Assembly: GCF_029522115.1 (NCBI RefSeq)
Contig: NZ_JAKWFK010000010.1
Span: forward strand, 62,001 to 126,000
Direction of reading: 5' to 3'
DNA length: 64,000 bases
From: Trinickia sp. Y13
GTDB taxonomy: Bacteria > Pseudomonadota > Gammaproteobacteria > Burkholderiales > Burkholderiaceae
Positions 53,264 to 63,500 of this stretch are shown here, in pieces. Below the pieces are notes generated by a model. The model made no database searches. It had not been told where the DNA came from and saw only the letters and a program-made list of their open reading frames with translations. The translations under genes were made by a program, and so were the position numbers. Position 1 is the stretch's first letter. Each line of letters begins with the position of its first letter.

Positions 53264-55257
53264 GCGGCGCGCTCCGCCAGCGTCGAATCGAACGCTGTCT
53301 CGTTGGCCAACCAGGCCTGAAACATAAGCACGCACCAGAGCGGATGCTGCCAATTGCGCTGCCCGCTCAAGTGCTCCTGCCACTTCCGGCGGATCGGCGC
53401 GGAGTTCAACATCCCTTCACGGCGCAAACGCTGCTCGCTGAGCAGGTCTTCCGCCCAGTCACGCAGCGGCCCGCGCAACCAACTGTCGATCGGCACGCCG
53501 AAGCCCATTTTGGGCCGCTCGATCAAGGTGCGCGGCACGTGCCGGTAGAGTACTTGCCGCAGAACCCACTTGGTGGTGTAACTGGAGTCCTCCAGCCGCA
53601 ATTTGTAGTCGAGCGGCAATTTCCACGCGAATTCGACGACCCGGTGATCGAGAAACGGGACGCGCGTCTCCAAGCTCGTGCCCATCGCTGCACGATCCAC
53701 CTTCGTCAGGATGTCGTCCGGGAGATACGTCAGCAGATCGAGCGCCATCATCCGCTCGACTTCGCCAAGCCCGTCGAGTTCCGGCGCGGCGCCCGTGAGC
53801 AGCGTGGCGGGCTCGACCCCGCCCACGACGATGTCTCCCGGGTTTTGCCATTGAGACACCATGCCGAGATACAGTTCGGCTGGCGACCCGGCCGCCATCA
53901 CGCCGGCGCCTTTGTGAATCTTCTCGCCGATATTGGCCCAGCGTGCGGCGCCCGGATGCGACGCGGCCAGGCGATTCAAGCTGCGCGGCGAAACGCGCGT
54001 GAGGAGCCATGCAGCGGCCGAGCGCACGCTCGACGGCACCGCCGAAAGCCGCCGCCAGAGGCTGGCCGTGATCTGGTAGCGGTTGTACCCGCAGAACAGT
54101 TCGTCCCCCGCATCGCCGGAGAGCGAAACGGTCACGCGCCGTCTGGCCAACTCGCTGACGAGGTAGGTAGGAATCTGCGACGAATCGGCGAACGGTTCAT
54201 CATAGAGCGTGGGCAATCGCGGAATCACGGCCATTGCCTGATCCGCCGTAACGTAAAGCTCCGTATGGTCGGTGCCTAGGTGCGCCGCTACCGCCTTGGC
54301 ATGCTTGGCTTCGTTATAGACATCGTCGTGAAATCCGATCGAAAACGTCCGAACCGGTTGCGAAGATTGCGCCTGCATCAGCGCCACAACCGTCGACGAG
54401 TCGATGCCGCCGGACAAGAATGCCCCCAGCGGCACGTCGCCCATCATCTGTTGCCGAACGGCATCTCTCAACAACCGTTCGAGCGCATCCACCGCCTCGT
54501 CGGCACTGCCTGCGAACGGCTCGCGCGCGCCTTGCAGCGCCGCTTGCGCGCCGGACCAATACGAGCGCAACACCGGTTCGGGTCGATGCGGAGCAACCTC
54601 GAGCAGATGGCCGGGCAGTAGCTTGTGGATTCCTTGATAGATCGAATGCTCGCCCGGCACGTTGTTGTGGCGCATGTAGACGCACAAAGCGTCGCGGTCG
54701 ATCCGCTTTTCGAACGCTGGGTGCGCATGCAAGGCTTTCAACTCGGAGCCGAACAGAAAAGACCTTGCGCCGGCCGTTCCCTGCCAACCGTAGTAGAGCG
54801 GTTTCTCCCCGATCCGGTCGCGCGCCAACGTCAAAACGCGTGTTTGCCGATCCCACAACGCAATGGCGAACATCCCCACTGCACGGCGCAACGTGGCGTC
54901 GATGCCCCAGGCGTCAATCCCCGCCAACAGGGTTTCCGTATCGGAATGGCCACGCCATTGCGGCGCGGCACCGGCCCGCTCCAATGCCTCGCGAAGCGCG
55001 AGGTGATTATAGATTTCGCCGTTATACGCTATGACATAGCGGCCGCTGGCCGATTTCATCGGCTGATGCCCCGCCGGTGACAAATCGACGATGGCCAAGC
55101 GGCGGTGACCGAACCCCACGAGCGTATCCAGGTCGCACCAGACGTCGCCGTCGTCAGGGCCGCGATGACGGATCCGATCGGCCATCGCGGTGAGGACGGC
55201 CGCACGCTCCTCAACCTTGGCAAGCTTGCCGCCCATAAATCCTGTGATTCCGCACAT
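53260..55257 (-). CDS. asnB: asparagine synthase (glutamine-hydrolysing) family, glycan-linked
   Basis: A 665-residue two-domain protein. The N-terminal class II glutaminase begins MCGITGFMGG with the catalytic Cys2 and has DRIRHRGPDDG and AYNGEIYNHLALREAL. The C-terminal ATP-pyrophosphatase has FLSGGIDSSTV near residue 255. It starts two bases after the previous gene. Inside a glycan cluster with UDP-GalNAcA genes, it more likely amidates a uronic acid (as WbpS does in Pseudomonas) than makes free Asn; this is inference. Confidence 0.88.
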   Translation of the reverse strand: MCGITGFMGGKLAKVEERAAVLTAMADRIRHRGPDDGDVWCDLDTLVGFGHRRLAIVDLSPAGHQPMKSASGRYVIAYNGEIYNHLALREALERAGAAPQWRGHSDTETLLAGIDAWGIDATLRRAVGMFAIALWDRQTRVLTLARDRIGEKPLYYGWQGTAGARSFLFGSELKALHAHPAFEKRIDRDALCVYMRHNNVPGEHSIYQGIHKLLPGHLLEVAPHRPEPVLRSYWSGAQAALQGAREPFAGSADEAVDALERLLRDAVRQQMMGDVPLGAFLSGGIDSSTVVALMQAQSSQPVRTFSIGFHDDVYNEAKHAKAVAAHLGTDHTELYVTADQAMAVIPRLPTLYDEPFADSSQIPTYLVSELARRRVTVSLSGDAGDELFCGYNRYQITASLWRRLSAVPSSVRSAAAWLLTRVSPRSLNRLAASHPGAARWANIGEKIHKGAGVMAAGSPAELYLGMVSQWQNPGDIVVGGVEPATLLTGAAPELDGLGEVERMMALDLLTYLPDDILTKVDRAAMGTSLETRVPFLDHRVVEFAWKLPLDYKLRLEDSSYTTKWVLRQVLYRHVPRTLIERPKMGFGVPIDSWLRGPLRDWAEDLLSEQRLRREGMLNSAPIRRKWQEHLSGQRNWQHPLWCVLMFQAWLANETAFDSTLAERAA

Positions 55258-55259
55258 GA

Positions 55260-56321
55260 TCAGCGCGCTCCTGCTCGAATCAACATTTGGGCAAGCCGGG
55301 GCGCGACCCGCTGTACGCAATATGCTTGCTCGACGCGAACCCGTCCAGCGGCGCCCATCGCCGAGCGCAAAGGCGAACTCTCAAGCAATTGGCCCAATTT
55401 GATCTCCCAGTCTTGCGGCCCGTCGGCGAGAAACCCGTTCTCGCCCTCACGCACGATCTGCACATTGACGCCCACGGGAGAGGCGACCACCGGCAAACCA
55501 CACGCCATGTACTGAATCAACTTGTAACCGCACTTGCCTCGTTCCCAAGGCGTGTCTTTCAGCGGCATGATGCCGATGTCGCATTGAGCGATTGATTCGG
55601 CTTCCGTATCTTCGGCCCACGACACGCACTCCACATCGACTCCCGGTATCGACATCTCGGCGCCTATTACACGCAACTTGATTGCGTAACGTGCCGCCAG
55701 CCTGCGTAGAGGCTCCGCGAGCTCCCTCACATAGACGGCCGTCGAAGGCGACCCGATCCAAACGATACGTTGCACCGAGCCATCGTGGCCGACCGCATCG
55801 ATTGGATAGCGGTCCAGATCGACGACTGTCGGGACAATTTCGACCCATCGCGCACCCGCATCGCGCGCACGCTGCGCAAGGTATTCGTTGCCCGCGACGA
55901 TCAGGCTCGCTCCCGCCATTAGGCGATCGATGCGCCGCCCCAACAAACGGCGGACCCATTTCGAACGATGCAGGTCGTAATTATGGAAGAGCGCGTCGTC
56001 GTAATCGAGCACATAGGGGACACCGCGCAGCAAGGTGCGCTCGATCGAAGCCGGAAACCACGGTAACGCCTCCTTCTCGATCCACAACAAATCGTAGCGA
56101 CGGCGACGCCTCAAACATTGCATGCGTGCGCGATAGGCGGCGAGCAGCGCACCGCGGCCGTACGATCCCGACTCATACCGGCCGCGGAGCATGTCGTCTG
56201 CGAGCAGCGGTTGCACGTCGACCTGAACGCCTGCATTTTCAAGCCATGAAACGTGCTGCAGCATGCGCACGCGCGACGAGGCCCCTAGCCTGCCGTAACG
56301 AGTCAGCGCAAGAACTTTCAT
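55260..56321 (-). CDS. glycosyltransferase, GT-B fold (family 4-like)
   Basis: A 353-residue enzyme from the ATG at 56321 (MKVLALTRYGRLGASSRVRM). It has DYDDALFHNYD near residue 115, a form seen in sugar transferases of surface polysaccharide clusters, and a C-terminal IVWIGSPSTAVYV and GYKLIQYMACGLPVVASPVGVN. The start overlaps the GT2 gene by four bases. Donor and acceptor are unknown. Confidence 0.85.
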   Translation of the reverse strand: MKVLALTRYGRLGASSRVRMLQHVSWLENAGVQVDVQPLLADDMLRGRYESGSYGRGALLAAYRARMQCLRRRRRYDLLWIEKEALPWFPASIERTLLRGVPYVLDYDDALFHNYDLHRSKWVRRLLGRRIDRLMAGASLIVAGNEYLAQRARDAGARWVEIVPTVVDLDRYPIDAVGHDGSVQRIVWIGSPSTAVYVRELAEPLRRLAARYAIKLRVIGAEMSIPGVDVECVSWAEDTEAESIAQCDIGIMPLKDTPWERGKCGYKLIQYMACGLPVVASPVGVNVQIVREGENGFLADGPQDWEIKLGQLLESSPLRSAMGAAGRVRVEQAYCVQRVAPRLAQMLIRAGAR

Positions 56322-57262
56322 CGTTTCGACGCTTTCAAAATCGCGGGCAACGAACGCGCAAGCATGCCGTAGCCTCGCAGCGTGTTGCGAACATCTTCGA
56401 GGCCGCCCCGTACCGCGGCAAACAGCAACCGCGAGATCGACTCGATACACATCGTCACGCCAACCAATGCCCAAGCCTGCACGCGAGAAAAATGCTTAAA
56501 GCCATATAGCAGGCGGCTACGCAAAGAATAGAACAAACGGGTCGCTCTGATTTGCCGCGAAGTGCCACCGCCCGCGTGAAACGCTTGGGCATCGGCAAAA
56601 TATACCACGCGCCCGCCGGCCTGCTTTACGCGCAACGACAGGTCGAGGTCTTCCAGATAAACAAAGAAACGTTCGTCGAATCCCTGGAGCGATTCGAAAA
56701 TTCTCCTTCGAATCAAATAAAAGGCACCGATCACATGATCGACGTCTCGCGTCTCGCCATGGTCCCAATCCGCCATATGAAGCGTGTAGCTGCGCAGCGC
56801 GGGCAGCCGATCGAGGCCGAGAGCCGCCGCCGCGAACATGCCGACTGTGGGAAAGCGCGCGCAGGCGCGCGACGTATGCCCCTGCTCGTCTATCAGCCGG
56901 ATGCCGGTAACGAATACGTTGGCGTTCTCGGCACGCTCCATAAACGCAAGCGGTGACGACAGTGAATCCTCGAACACACGCGCATCGGGGTTCAGAAACA
57001 AAACGTACTCGGCATTGCCCAAGGCGACACCCTGATTGCACGCCGCACCGAACCCCCGATTGCTCTTATTTCTGATCACATGAACCGGGAAGTCCCAATC
57101 ACCCTTGGCAACAACGCGCTCGAGTGAGTCGTCGATCGAGGCGTTATCGACGATCGCCACGGAAGCAATAAACTCGCTGCCGAAACGCCTCAAGCTCAGC
57201 ATGGCATCGAGCAACTGCCCGCCGGACGACCAATTCACGATCACGATATCAATCAAATTCAT
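56318..57262 (-). CDS. glycosyltransferase family 2 (rhamnosyltransferase-like)
   Basis: A 314-residue GT-A enzyme. IDIVIVNWSSGGQL opens the fold, VAIVDNASIDDS and NKSNRGFGAACNQGVALGNA follow, and FLNPDARV holds the metal-binding D-x-D-like motif. The acceptor region has GFDERFFVYLEDLDLSLRVKQAG. This set is typical of WbbL-type rhamnosyltransferases, which fits the dTDP-rhamnose genes in the same run. It overlaps the wzy-like gene by four bases. Confidence 0.87.
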   Translation of the reverse strand: MNLIDIVIVNWSSGGQLLDAMLSLRRFGSEFIASVAIVDNASIDDSLERVVAKGDWDFPVHVIRNKSNRGFGAACNQGVALGNAEYVLFLNPDARVFEDSLSSPLAFMERAENANVFVTGIRLIDEQGHTSRACARFPTVGMFAAAALGLDRLPALRSYTLHMADWDHGETRDVDHVIGAFYLIRRRIFESLQGFDERFFVYLEDLDLSLRVKQAGGRVVYFADAQAFHAGGGTSRQIRATRLFYSLRSRLLYGFKHFSRVQAWALVGVTMCIESISRLLFAAVRGGLEDVRNTLRGYGMLARSLPAILKASKR

Positions 57263-58254
57263 GGCGTCAGTAACGGCTCGTAGAAAAGCATTCCATAAAA
57301 CAGCAGCGCCCCGCTGAACAGCGCAAACGAAACGGCAAGCAGCTTGAGCATTCGATCCTCAGACAATGTCGCTCTGACGACATAAACCAGGATAAACATC
57401 GACAGCAATTCTCTGAAGCGACCCGCGATCGTCGGATAGCCGACCATCGAAAAGTGGATCGCTACGCTCAGCACGATACCAACGATCGAATACTTCATCG
57501 CCACATCGCTGCGCTTCCATAAAAATAGCGCGACGATCACCATAGCAATATCAAACATGAACGGGATCGGAACAATTGTGCTCGGGATCTTCCACGCAGG
57601 ATACGATTGAAGCACCGGCAACACCGATCTGAACCATGTAAAAAGCACAATTTTGCCGAAGAATCCGAGCAAAAACACGAGCACGCCGAAGGCCACGACA
57701 CCGCGCGCATTCAGCCTTCCCGTAAAATAGACAATCAAAAACACGATCGCCGAGTAGTGAAATCCGATTGCTGCCACCAACAGCAGGAATTCATGCCAAT
57801 GAAATTTCGTGTCACGCTTTCTGAAGTACACGAAAAAAGCAATCGAGAACGCGATCGACGCGCGCAAGACCGTCATCTCGAACAAGATAAAATACCGCGT
57901 CAGGTAGAAATACAAGAAGACCGACGCGGCGCACCACGTCACCTCAGCGGCCCGAAATGCGAACCCCTTCAGCAACACGCAGAACGAACAGATCGCGGTG
58001 TAGATCAGGACATTGCTGAAACCCAACAAGCTCAGGCAATAGATTAAAAATCGAAAACCAACCTCGAATCTGGAATCGATCTGGGCAATGCCTTGGCTCG
58101 AGCGCGCCAGACGAAAAAACCACAAATAGTAGCGATAGTCACGGCTCTCGCCGAGGTACTGATGCCCGGCAATCACGCCCAAGAAGACAGCCAGCGTGGC
58201 AAGAAATGCAATATTGACCGCCGTCCGAGCGCGCTGACGAAGCACGTCACTCAC
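57259..58254 (-). CDS. wzy: polysaccharide polymerase (Wzy-like, EpsG family)
   Basis: A 331-residue membrane protein from a GTG at 58254, with AAGGAGG before it and a GTGA overlap with the flippase stop; the longer open frame upstream is antisense-like and inside the flippase gene. About ten helices; the segment DYRYYLWFFRLARSS near residue 35 and EVGFRFLIYCLS are the EpsG/Wzy pattern. AT-rich for this window, as wzy genes often are. It would join repeat units in the periplasm. Confidence 0.82.
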   Translation of the reverse strand: MSDVLRQRARTAVNIAFLATLAVFLGVIAGHQYLGESRDYRYYLWFFRLARSSQGIAQIDSRFEVGFRFLIYCLSLLGFSNVLIYTAICSFCVLLKGFAFRAAEVTWCAASVFLYFYLTRYFILFEMTVLRASIAFSIAFFVYFRKRDTKFHWHEFLLLVAAIGFHYSAIVFLIVYFTGRLNARGVVAFGVLVFLLGFFGKIVLFTWFRSVLPVLQSYPAWKIPSTIVPIPFMFDIAMVIVALFLWKRSDVAMKYSIVGIVLSVAIHFSMVGYPTIAGRFRELLSMFILVYVVRATLSEDRMLKLLAVSFALFSGALLFYGMLFYEPLLTP

Positions 58255-59510
58255 ACAGCCTCCTTGGACAACACCTTCAAACATGTCGTATCGAACAGCA
58301 TCCGTAGCGCCCATGCCACGGCGGCACCCTCGACCCCGAAGTATTTGACGAGCACGACCAGCGCCGCGGCATAAAGCGGCACTTCGATCAGATGAACGAT
58401 CGCTGTAACGCGGGTCTTGCCCCTCGCATGGAGCAGCGCAAAATACATGGCCCCCATGGAATTGGCGATCACGCCAATACACAAGATCCTCCCTACGGCG
58501 ACGGAAGCCGGATCTGCAGGTTTGTGCAGCCAAACCGTCAACAGGATAGGCAAGATCACGGCCAATACAGTCAAGCCGACTACCATCACGACCAATACGC
58601 GCTTGAGCCAACGGTTGAACAAGCGCTTCGCCTGCTCGGGATCGGTGTGCAACAGGCGGCTGATGGCGGGGAATGCGACGGTGGTTACCGCGCTCGACAA
58701 GATGAGCGTCTGCACGGTTACTTCGTACGGAATCACGTACGTGGTGACCGCTGCGGCGCCGAGGATTGCAGCGATGAAGAATCGATCCGCCTGCACCAGC
58801 AACGGGCTCACCACACTGCTGACAGTGAACCAGCCACCGAAATGGAACAACTGCCGCGCGACCGGCGCCATGTACTTTCCGCGGCTGCCGAGCGAGGCGA
58901 GACATCGCAGCGCGAACAAGCGGTAAAACACCAGTGCGAGGCCGCGCGATACGACCAGGCTCGCAATCAGAAGATCGACGCGGGTGGTCTGCAACGCGAT
59001 CAAGTACGGCAATCCGAAATTGGCGGCGCCGAGCAGCACGCGCACGATCGTGATGCGTTCGAACCTGAGAAAAGCTTCGTTTACACCGCGATAAGTCGCA
59101 CTCACCGCTTGCATCGGCAGCGCCAAGGCGAGCAAGAGGATGGCCGAGCGGATCTCGGTCTGCGGCACTTCGCCCGCATGCACCAACCTGCCAGCACCAG
59201 CGAATGCCGCGAGCGCAATCAGCAGCATGCCAGCACCACCTGTCGCGAGCGTCAAGCGGGTCGCCGTCGCCAATACATCGGGAATCTCGCGCTCTTTATG
59301 GCCGTCGCGCAAAGCGGCGATGCGCTGCGTCGTCGCGCGACCGATACCGAGATCAAGCGCGCCGCCATAGCCGATCAAGCCCCAGGCTAATGCGAGCAAG
59401 CCGAAGCGCTGGCCACCCAGCGCGGAGAGCAAATGCGGAACAGTGACCGCCGCGATTAGCAGCGGCAGGCCCAAGCCAAACAGATTCCAAGAAACGTGTG
59501 ATGTACGCAT
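58251..59510 (-). CDS. wzx: polysaccharide flippase (Wzx-like), second glycan block
   Basis: A 419-residue protein with about 12 helices, opening MRTSHVSWNLFGLGLPLLIAA, with LGIGRATTQRIAAL after helix 2, a well-known segment in O-antigen flippases. It shares no obvious close sequence with the flippase at 39074. It sits directly upstream of wzy in the same coupled run, so it most likely exports the unit made by this block. Confidence 0.88.
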   Translation of the reverse strand: MRTSHVSWNLFGLGLPLLIAAVTVPHLLSALGGQRFGLLALAWGLIGYGGALDLGIGRATTQRIAALRDGHKEREIPDVLATATRLTLATGGAGMLLIALAAFAGAGRLVHAGEVPQTEIRSAILLLALALPMQAVSATYRGVNEAFLRFERITIVRVLLGAANFGLPYLIALQTTRVDLLIASLVVSRGLALVFYRLFALRCLASLGSRGKYMAPVARQLFHFGGWFTVSSVVSPLLVQADRFFIAAILGAAAVTTYVIPYEVTVQTLILSSAVTTVAFPAISRLLHTDPEQAKRLFNRWLKRVLVVMVVGLTVLAVILPILLTVWLHKPADPASVAVGRILCIGVIANSMGAMYFALLHARGKTRVTAIVHLIEVPLYAAALVVLVKYFGVEGAAVAWALRMLFDTTCLKVLSKEAV

Positions 59511-59570
59511 TTTTTATAGGTTGGGCGCATCGCCGGACGTCGCCGGAAGCGGATGCCCCAGCGCGTCAAT

Positions 59571-60677
59571 TCATCGACGCAGCTTTTGAAAGTCGACGTA
59601 CCAACTCATTGCTTCTTGTAGTCCGTGCTCGATACGGTGCGTCGGCGCATAGCCCAGCAATCGTACGGCCTTGCCGATGTCTGCCTGACTATGACGAACG
59701 TCCCCGGCACGAAAATCGCGATAGACAGGCTGCACGTCGGGGGCGACGCCGTGCGCCGCGAGATTGGTTCGCAGCGACGCGAACAAGCCGTTCAGGGTAG
59801 TCCGATCACCGACCGCGACGTTGTACACCTGATTCGTCGCATCGTCGCCTTCGGCCGTAGCCGCCAGCAGGTTCGCCTGAACCGCATTGGCGATGTAGCA
59901 GAAGTCGCGGCTCGTCTCACCGTCCCCGTTGATGTAGACCGCTTCACCATCCAGGAGCGCGGCCGTCCACTTCGGAATCACCGCCGCATAGGCGCCTTGC
60001 GGATCTTGCCTGGGCCCAAATACATTGAAATAGCGTAAGCCCACGGTTCGGAAGCCGTAGCAACGGGCGAACACGTCGGCGTACAGTTCGTTGACGTACT
60101 TCGTGACGGCATACGGGCTCAGCGGCGAACCGATTCGATCTTCGATCTTCGGCAGCCCCGGATGGTCGCCGTACGTGCTGCTGCTGGCAGCGTAGGTGAA
60201 GCTTTTGACCTGTGCATCGCGCGCCGCGACCAACATGTTCAGGAAACCAGTGATATTGGTTTCGTTCGTGGCGATGGGATCGACGAGACTTCGTGGAACG
60301 GAACCCAGCGCAGCCTGATGGAGCACATGCTGGACCGGATAAGCCTCGCCACCAGGGGCTCCGACTCCTCCATCCATGGATCCGGGAAACACGAAAGCGC
60401 CCTTGCAATCGTCGAGATTACGAATATCGCCCCGGACGAACCTGAAATTCGCCCACTGCGCCGACGTCACTAGGCCGCGGACCTCATCGAGGTTGCGTTG
60501 GTGGCCGGTCGCGAAGTTATCCAAGCCGACTACACGCTGATCGAGCCGCAGCAGCGTTTCGAGCAGATTGCTGCCGATGAAGCCGGCGACGCCCGTCACG
60601 AGCCACGTGCGCGGCTCGCCGGCAAGACGATCCCGCAACTGTTCGTACGCGCTCGCGTGAGAAGATACCCCTGACAT
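59571..60677 (-). CDS. wbpP: UDP-GlcNAc C4-epimerase (WbpP/TviC-like) with a loop insertion
   Basis: A 368-residue SDR enzyme that converts UDP-GlcNAc to UDP-GalNAc (or the uronic acids). [53 protein letters not shown] and [12 protein letters not shown] (YxxxK) are nearly identical to WbpP. Between IRNLDDC (to residue 91) and [13 protein letters not shown] (from 118) there are 26 residues, Gly/Pro-rich, where WbpP, as I remember it, has nine. The ATG at 60677 is chosen by alignment with WbpP starts. It follows the dehydrogenase by 25 bases. Confidence 0.9.
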   Translation of the reverse strand: MSGVSSHASAYEQLRDRLAGEPRTWLVTGVAGFIGSNLLETLLRLDQRVVGLDNFATGHQRNLDEVRGLVTSAQWANFRFVRGDIRNLDDCKGAFVFPGSMDGGVGAPGGEAYPVQHVLHQAALGSVPRSLVDPIATNETNITGFLNMLVAARDAQVKSFTYAASSSTYGDHPGLPKIEDRIGSPLSPYAVTKYVNELYADVFARCYGFRTVGLRYFNVFGPRQDPQGAYAAVIPKWTAALLDGEAVYINGDGETSRDFCYIANAVQANLLAATAEGDDATNQVYNVAVGDRTTLNGLFASLRTNLAAHGVAPDVQPVYRDFRAGDVRHSQADIGKAVRLLGYAPTHRIEHGLQEAMSWYVDFQKLRR

Positions 60678-60702
60678 GTTCGGTCGCCCCACTACATCCG
60701 TT

Positions 60703-61980
60703 TTACAAACGTCCATCTGCCGCTCCAAGCGGCAAGATGCCTTTCACATCAAAAAGCACCGCACCAGGCTGGCCCAGCGCTTTGATCCCCTGCGCTCCCA
60801 TCGACACGAACTGGCGATGGCCGACAGCCAACACCACCGCGGCGTATTGGCCCGGCTCAGGGCATTGCGTCAAGCACTTCAGGCCGTACTCGTGCTCGGC
60901 ATCGGCCACGTTGATCCAAGGATCGTAAATGTCGACTTGCGCGTTGTACGCTTCGAGCGCGCTGACGATATCCACGACCTTCGTGTTGCGCACGTCGGGG
61001 CAATTTTCCTTGAACGTCAGACCAAGCACGAGGATCTTGCTGCCGAGCACGGGCAAGCCCTTGCGTAGCATGAGCTTGATCGTTTCGTCGGCCACGTGAT
61101 GCGCCATGTTGTCGTTGATGCGGCGACCGGCCAGAATGACTTCGGGGTGGTATCCCACCTCCTGCGCCTTATGCGTCAGATAGTATGGGTCTACACCGAT
61201 GCAATGCCCGCCGACGAGCCCTGGCCGGAAGGGCAAAAAATTCCACTTCGTGCCGGCGGCCTGAAGCACTTCCAGCGTGTCGATGCCGAGCTTATGGAAG
61301 ATGAGACTGAGTTCGTTCATCAATGCGATATTGACGTCTCGCTGCGTGTTCTCGATGACCTTTGCCGCTTCGGCCACCTTGATGCTGCTTGCCTTGTGCG
61401 TCCCGGCCGTAATGATCTCGCCGTAGAGCCGATCCACGGCATCCGCCACTTCCGGCGTGCTGCCGCTCGTCACTTTGCGAATCGTGGGCAGACGGTGTTC
61501 CTTATCGCCCGGGTTGATCCGTTCAGGGCTGTAGCCGCAAAAAAAGTCGACGTTGAACGACTTGCCGCTGAACCGCTCCAGCACGGGCACGCAGATCTCC
61601 TCGGTCGCACCGGGGTAGACGGTCGATTCGTAGACCACCACGGCACCCGCCGGCATCACCCGGCCAACCGTTTCGCTGGCCTTGACTAGCGGCGTCATGT
61701 CGGGGCGGTTGGCCTTGTCTACGGGCGTGGGCACCGTGACGATGAATACCGTGCAATCTCGGAGATCGTCGACGGTGCAGGTGAACGCAAGCTGCTGCGC
61801 GGTTGCGAGTTCCTCGGGGCTGACTTCGAGCGTGCCATCGGCACCGGACTGCAACTCTGCGATGCGCGCAGGATTGATGTCGAAGCCCACGACGGGACGA
61901 AGCTTTCCGAATTCGACAGCGAGCGGCAAGCCGACGTAGCCCAAGCCAATGACGGCGATTTTTGCTTGGTTAAGGTTCAT
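60703..61980 (-). CDS. wbpO: UDP-N-acetyl-hexosamine 6-dehydrogenase (WbpO/TviB-like)
   Basis: A 425-residue nucleotide-sugar dehydrogenase oxidising C6 of UDP-GlcNAc or UDP-GalNAc to the uronic acid. NAD site [18 protein letters not shown], the EVSPEEL region, [13 protein letters not shown], and the catalytic Cys in [17 protein letters not shown] near residue 265. The ATG at 61980 is the family start. With wbpP downstream the expected product is UDP-GalNAcA. This pair is the same as in Vi antigen and P. aeruginosa O6 clusters. Confidence 0.92.
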   Translation of the reverse strand: MNLNQAKIAVIGLGYVGLPLAVEFGKLRPVVGFDINPARIAELQSGADGTLEVSPEELATAQQLAFTCTVDDLRDCTVFIVTVPTPVDKANRPDMTPLVKASETVGRVMPAGAVVVYESTVYPGATEEICVPVLERFSGKSFNVDFFCGYSPERINPGDKEHRLPTIRKVTSGSTPEVADAVDRLYGEIITAGTHKASSIKVAEAAKVIENTQRDVNIALMNELSLIFHKLGIDTLEVLQAAGTKWNFLPFRPGLVGGHCIGVDPYYLTHKAQEVGYHPEVILAGRRINDNMAHHVADETIKLMLRKGLPVLGSKILVLGLTFKENCPDVRNTKVVDIVSALEAYNAQVDIYDPWINVADAEHEYGLKCLTQCPEPGQYAAVVLAVGHRQFVSMGAQGIKALGQPGAVLFDVKGILPLGAADGRL

Positions 61981-62059
61981 GCGCGACGAAAGAGACTGAA
62001 TTGATAAGCGGTAACTCGATGCCGAGCGATCCAACGATCGTCTCGACGTTTCGACGAAG

Positions 62060-62614
62060 TCAAGCGAACACTTCTGCCTCGGAAAACCGCGCCCCTTGCT
62101 GATCTTTAGCGGACAACAAGACAGGCGCTCCAAGGTCGGGCCATGCTATACCGATGTCCGGATCGTCCCACAGGACGCACCGTTCGAACTGCGGCGCATA
62201 ATAATCCGTCGTCTTGTACAGGAAATCAGCGGACTCGCTCGTTACAACGAATCCATGCGCGAAGCCTGGCGGCACCCAGAGTTGGCGGTGATTGTCTTCG
62301 CTAAGTTCGACACCCACCCACTTGCCGAACGTCGCCGAGTGCTTGCGAATGTCGACGGCTACGTCGAACACGGCGCCGCGCACGACTCGCACGAGCTTGC
62401 CTTGCGGCTGCTGGATTTGATAGTGCAATCCGCGCAAGACGCCCTTGGCACTGCGGCTGTGATTGTCCTGCACGAAAGTCACGTCGAGCCCCGTGCCCTC
62501 CACGAACGCCTTCTGATTGAAACTTTCGAAAAAGAAGCCGCGCGCATCCCCGAACACCTTGGGCTCAATGACCATTACTTCGGGAATAGCGGTGCGTATG
62601 ACGTTCAAGCTCAT
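62060..62614 (-). CDS. rmlC: dTDP-4-dehydrorhamnose 3,5-epimerase
   Basis: A 184-residue cupin enzyme of dTDP-L-rhamnose synthesis. [17 protein letters not shown], the catalytic-His region [39 protein letters not shown] and ETADFLYK-like ([14 protein letters not shown]) are all present. The start is in the rmlA stop region with a four-base overlap. A gap of 79 bases separates it from wbpO. Confidence 0.96.
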   Translation of the reverse strand: MSLNVIRTAIPEVMVIEPKVFGDARGFFFESFNQKAFVEGTGLDVTFVQDNHSRSAKGVLRGLHYQIQQPQGKLVRVVRGAVFDVAVDIRKHSATFGKWVGVELSEDNHRQLWVPPGFAHGFVVTSESADFLYKTTDYYAPQFERCVLWDDPDIGIAWPDLGAPVLLSAKDQQGARFSEAEVFA

Positions 62615-63489
62615 TTGATTGCACCCGAAAGAATCTGCTGCAAGTACTTGCCATAACCGTTTTTGGACAGGGGAGCAGCCAACTTGGCTACCTGCTCGGC
62701 GCTGATCCACTTGCTCCGGTAAGCGATTTCCTCAGGGCACGCCACCATCAACCCCTGCCGCTTTTGCAGCGTCGCGATGAAGCTTGCCGCTTCGAGCAGC
62801 GAATCATGAGTGCCCGTATCAAGCCACGCATGACCGCGCCCCATGATTTCGACGTTGAGTTGTCCTAGTTGCAGGTAACGTGCATTGACGTCGGTAATCT
62901 CGAGTTCGCCTCGCGCCGACGGCTTGATCTCGGCCGCGATATCGCAAACCTGCCGATCGTAAAAATAAAGGCCCGTGACCGCATAGTTCGAGCGAGGCCG
63001 CGCCGGTTTTTCCTCGAGCGAACGCACGCGGAATTCGTCGTCAAATTCGACCACGCCATATCGCTCGGGGTCTTGAACGTGATACGCAAAGACGGTCGCC
63101 CCATCTTCCCGTTCCGACGCATGCTCGAGCTGCTGCACCAAGTCGTGACCATAGAAAATGTTGTCGCCGAGAATAAGCGCCGAGGAATCGTTGGCTATGA
63201 AGTCGCGACCGATGATGAAGGCTTGCGCCAAACCATCCGGGGAAGGCTGCACGGCGTACTGCAGGTTGATACCCCAATTGCTGCCGTCCCCGAGCATATC
63301 CGCAAAGCGCGGCGTGTCCTCAGGGGTCGAAATGACGAGAATGTCGCGGATACCCGCCAGCATCAGCGTGGACAGCGGATAGTAGATCATCGGCTTGTCG
63401 TACACCGGTAACAGCTGTTTCGACACGGCGCGCGTGATCGGATAAAGCCGGGTGCCGGACCCGCCGGCCAAAATGATGCCTTTGCGCAT
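62611..63489 (-). CDS. rmlA: glucose-1-phosphate thymidylyltransferase
   Basis: A 292-residue enzyme making dTDP-glucose, the first step of dTDP-rhamnose. [19 protein letters not shown] is the nucleotide-binding start; [31 protein letters not shown] and [18 protein letters not shown] are standard. It starts 11 bases after rmlD and overlaps rmlC by four bases. Confidence 0.97.
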   Translation of the reverse strand: MRKGIILAGGSGTRLYPITRAVSKQLLPVYDKPMIYYPLSTLMLAGIRDILVISTPEDTPRFADMLGDGSNWGINLQYAVQPSPDGLAQAFIIGRDFIANDSSALILGDNIFYGHDLVQQLEHASEREDGATVFAYHVQDPERYGVVEFDDEFRVRSLEEKPARPRSNYAVTGLYFYDRQVCDIAAEIKPSARGELEITDVNARYLQLGQLNVEIMGRGHAWLDTGTHDSLLEAASFIATLQKRQGLMVACPEEIAYRSKWISAEQVAKLAAPLSKNGYGKYLQQILSGAIK

Positions 63490-63500
63490 ATTGCGAACCG

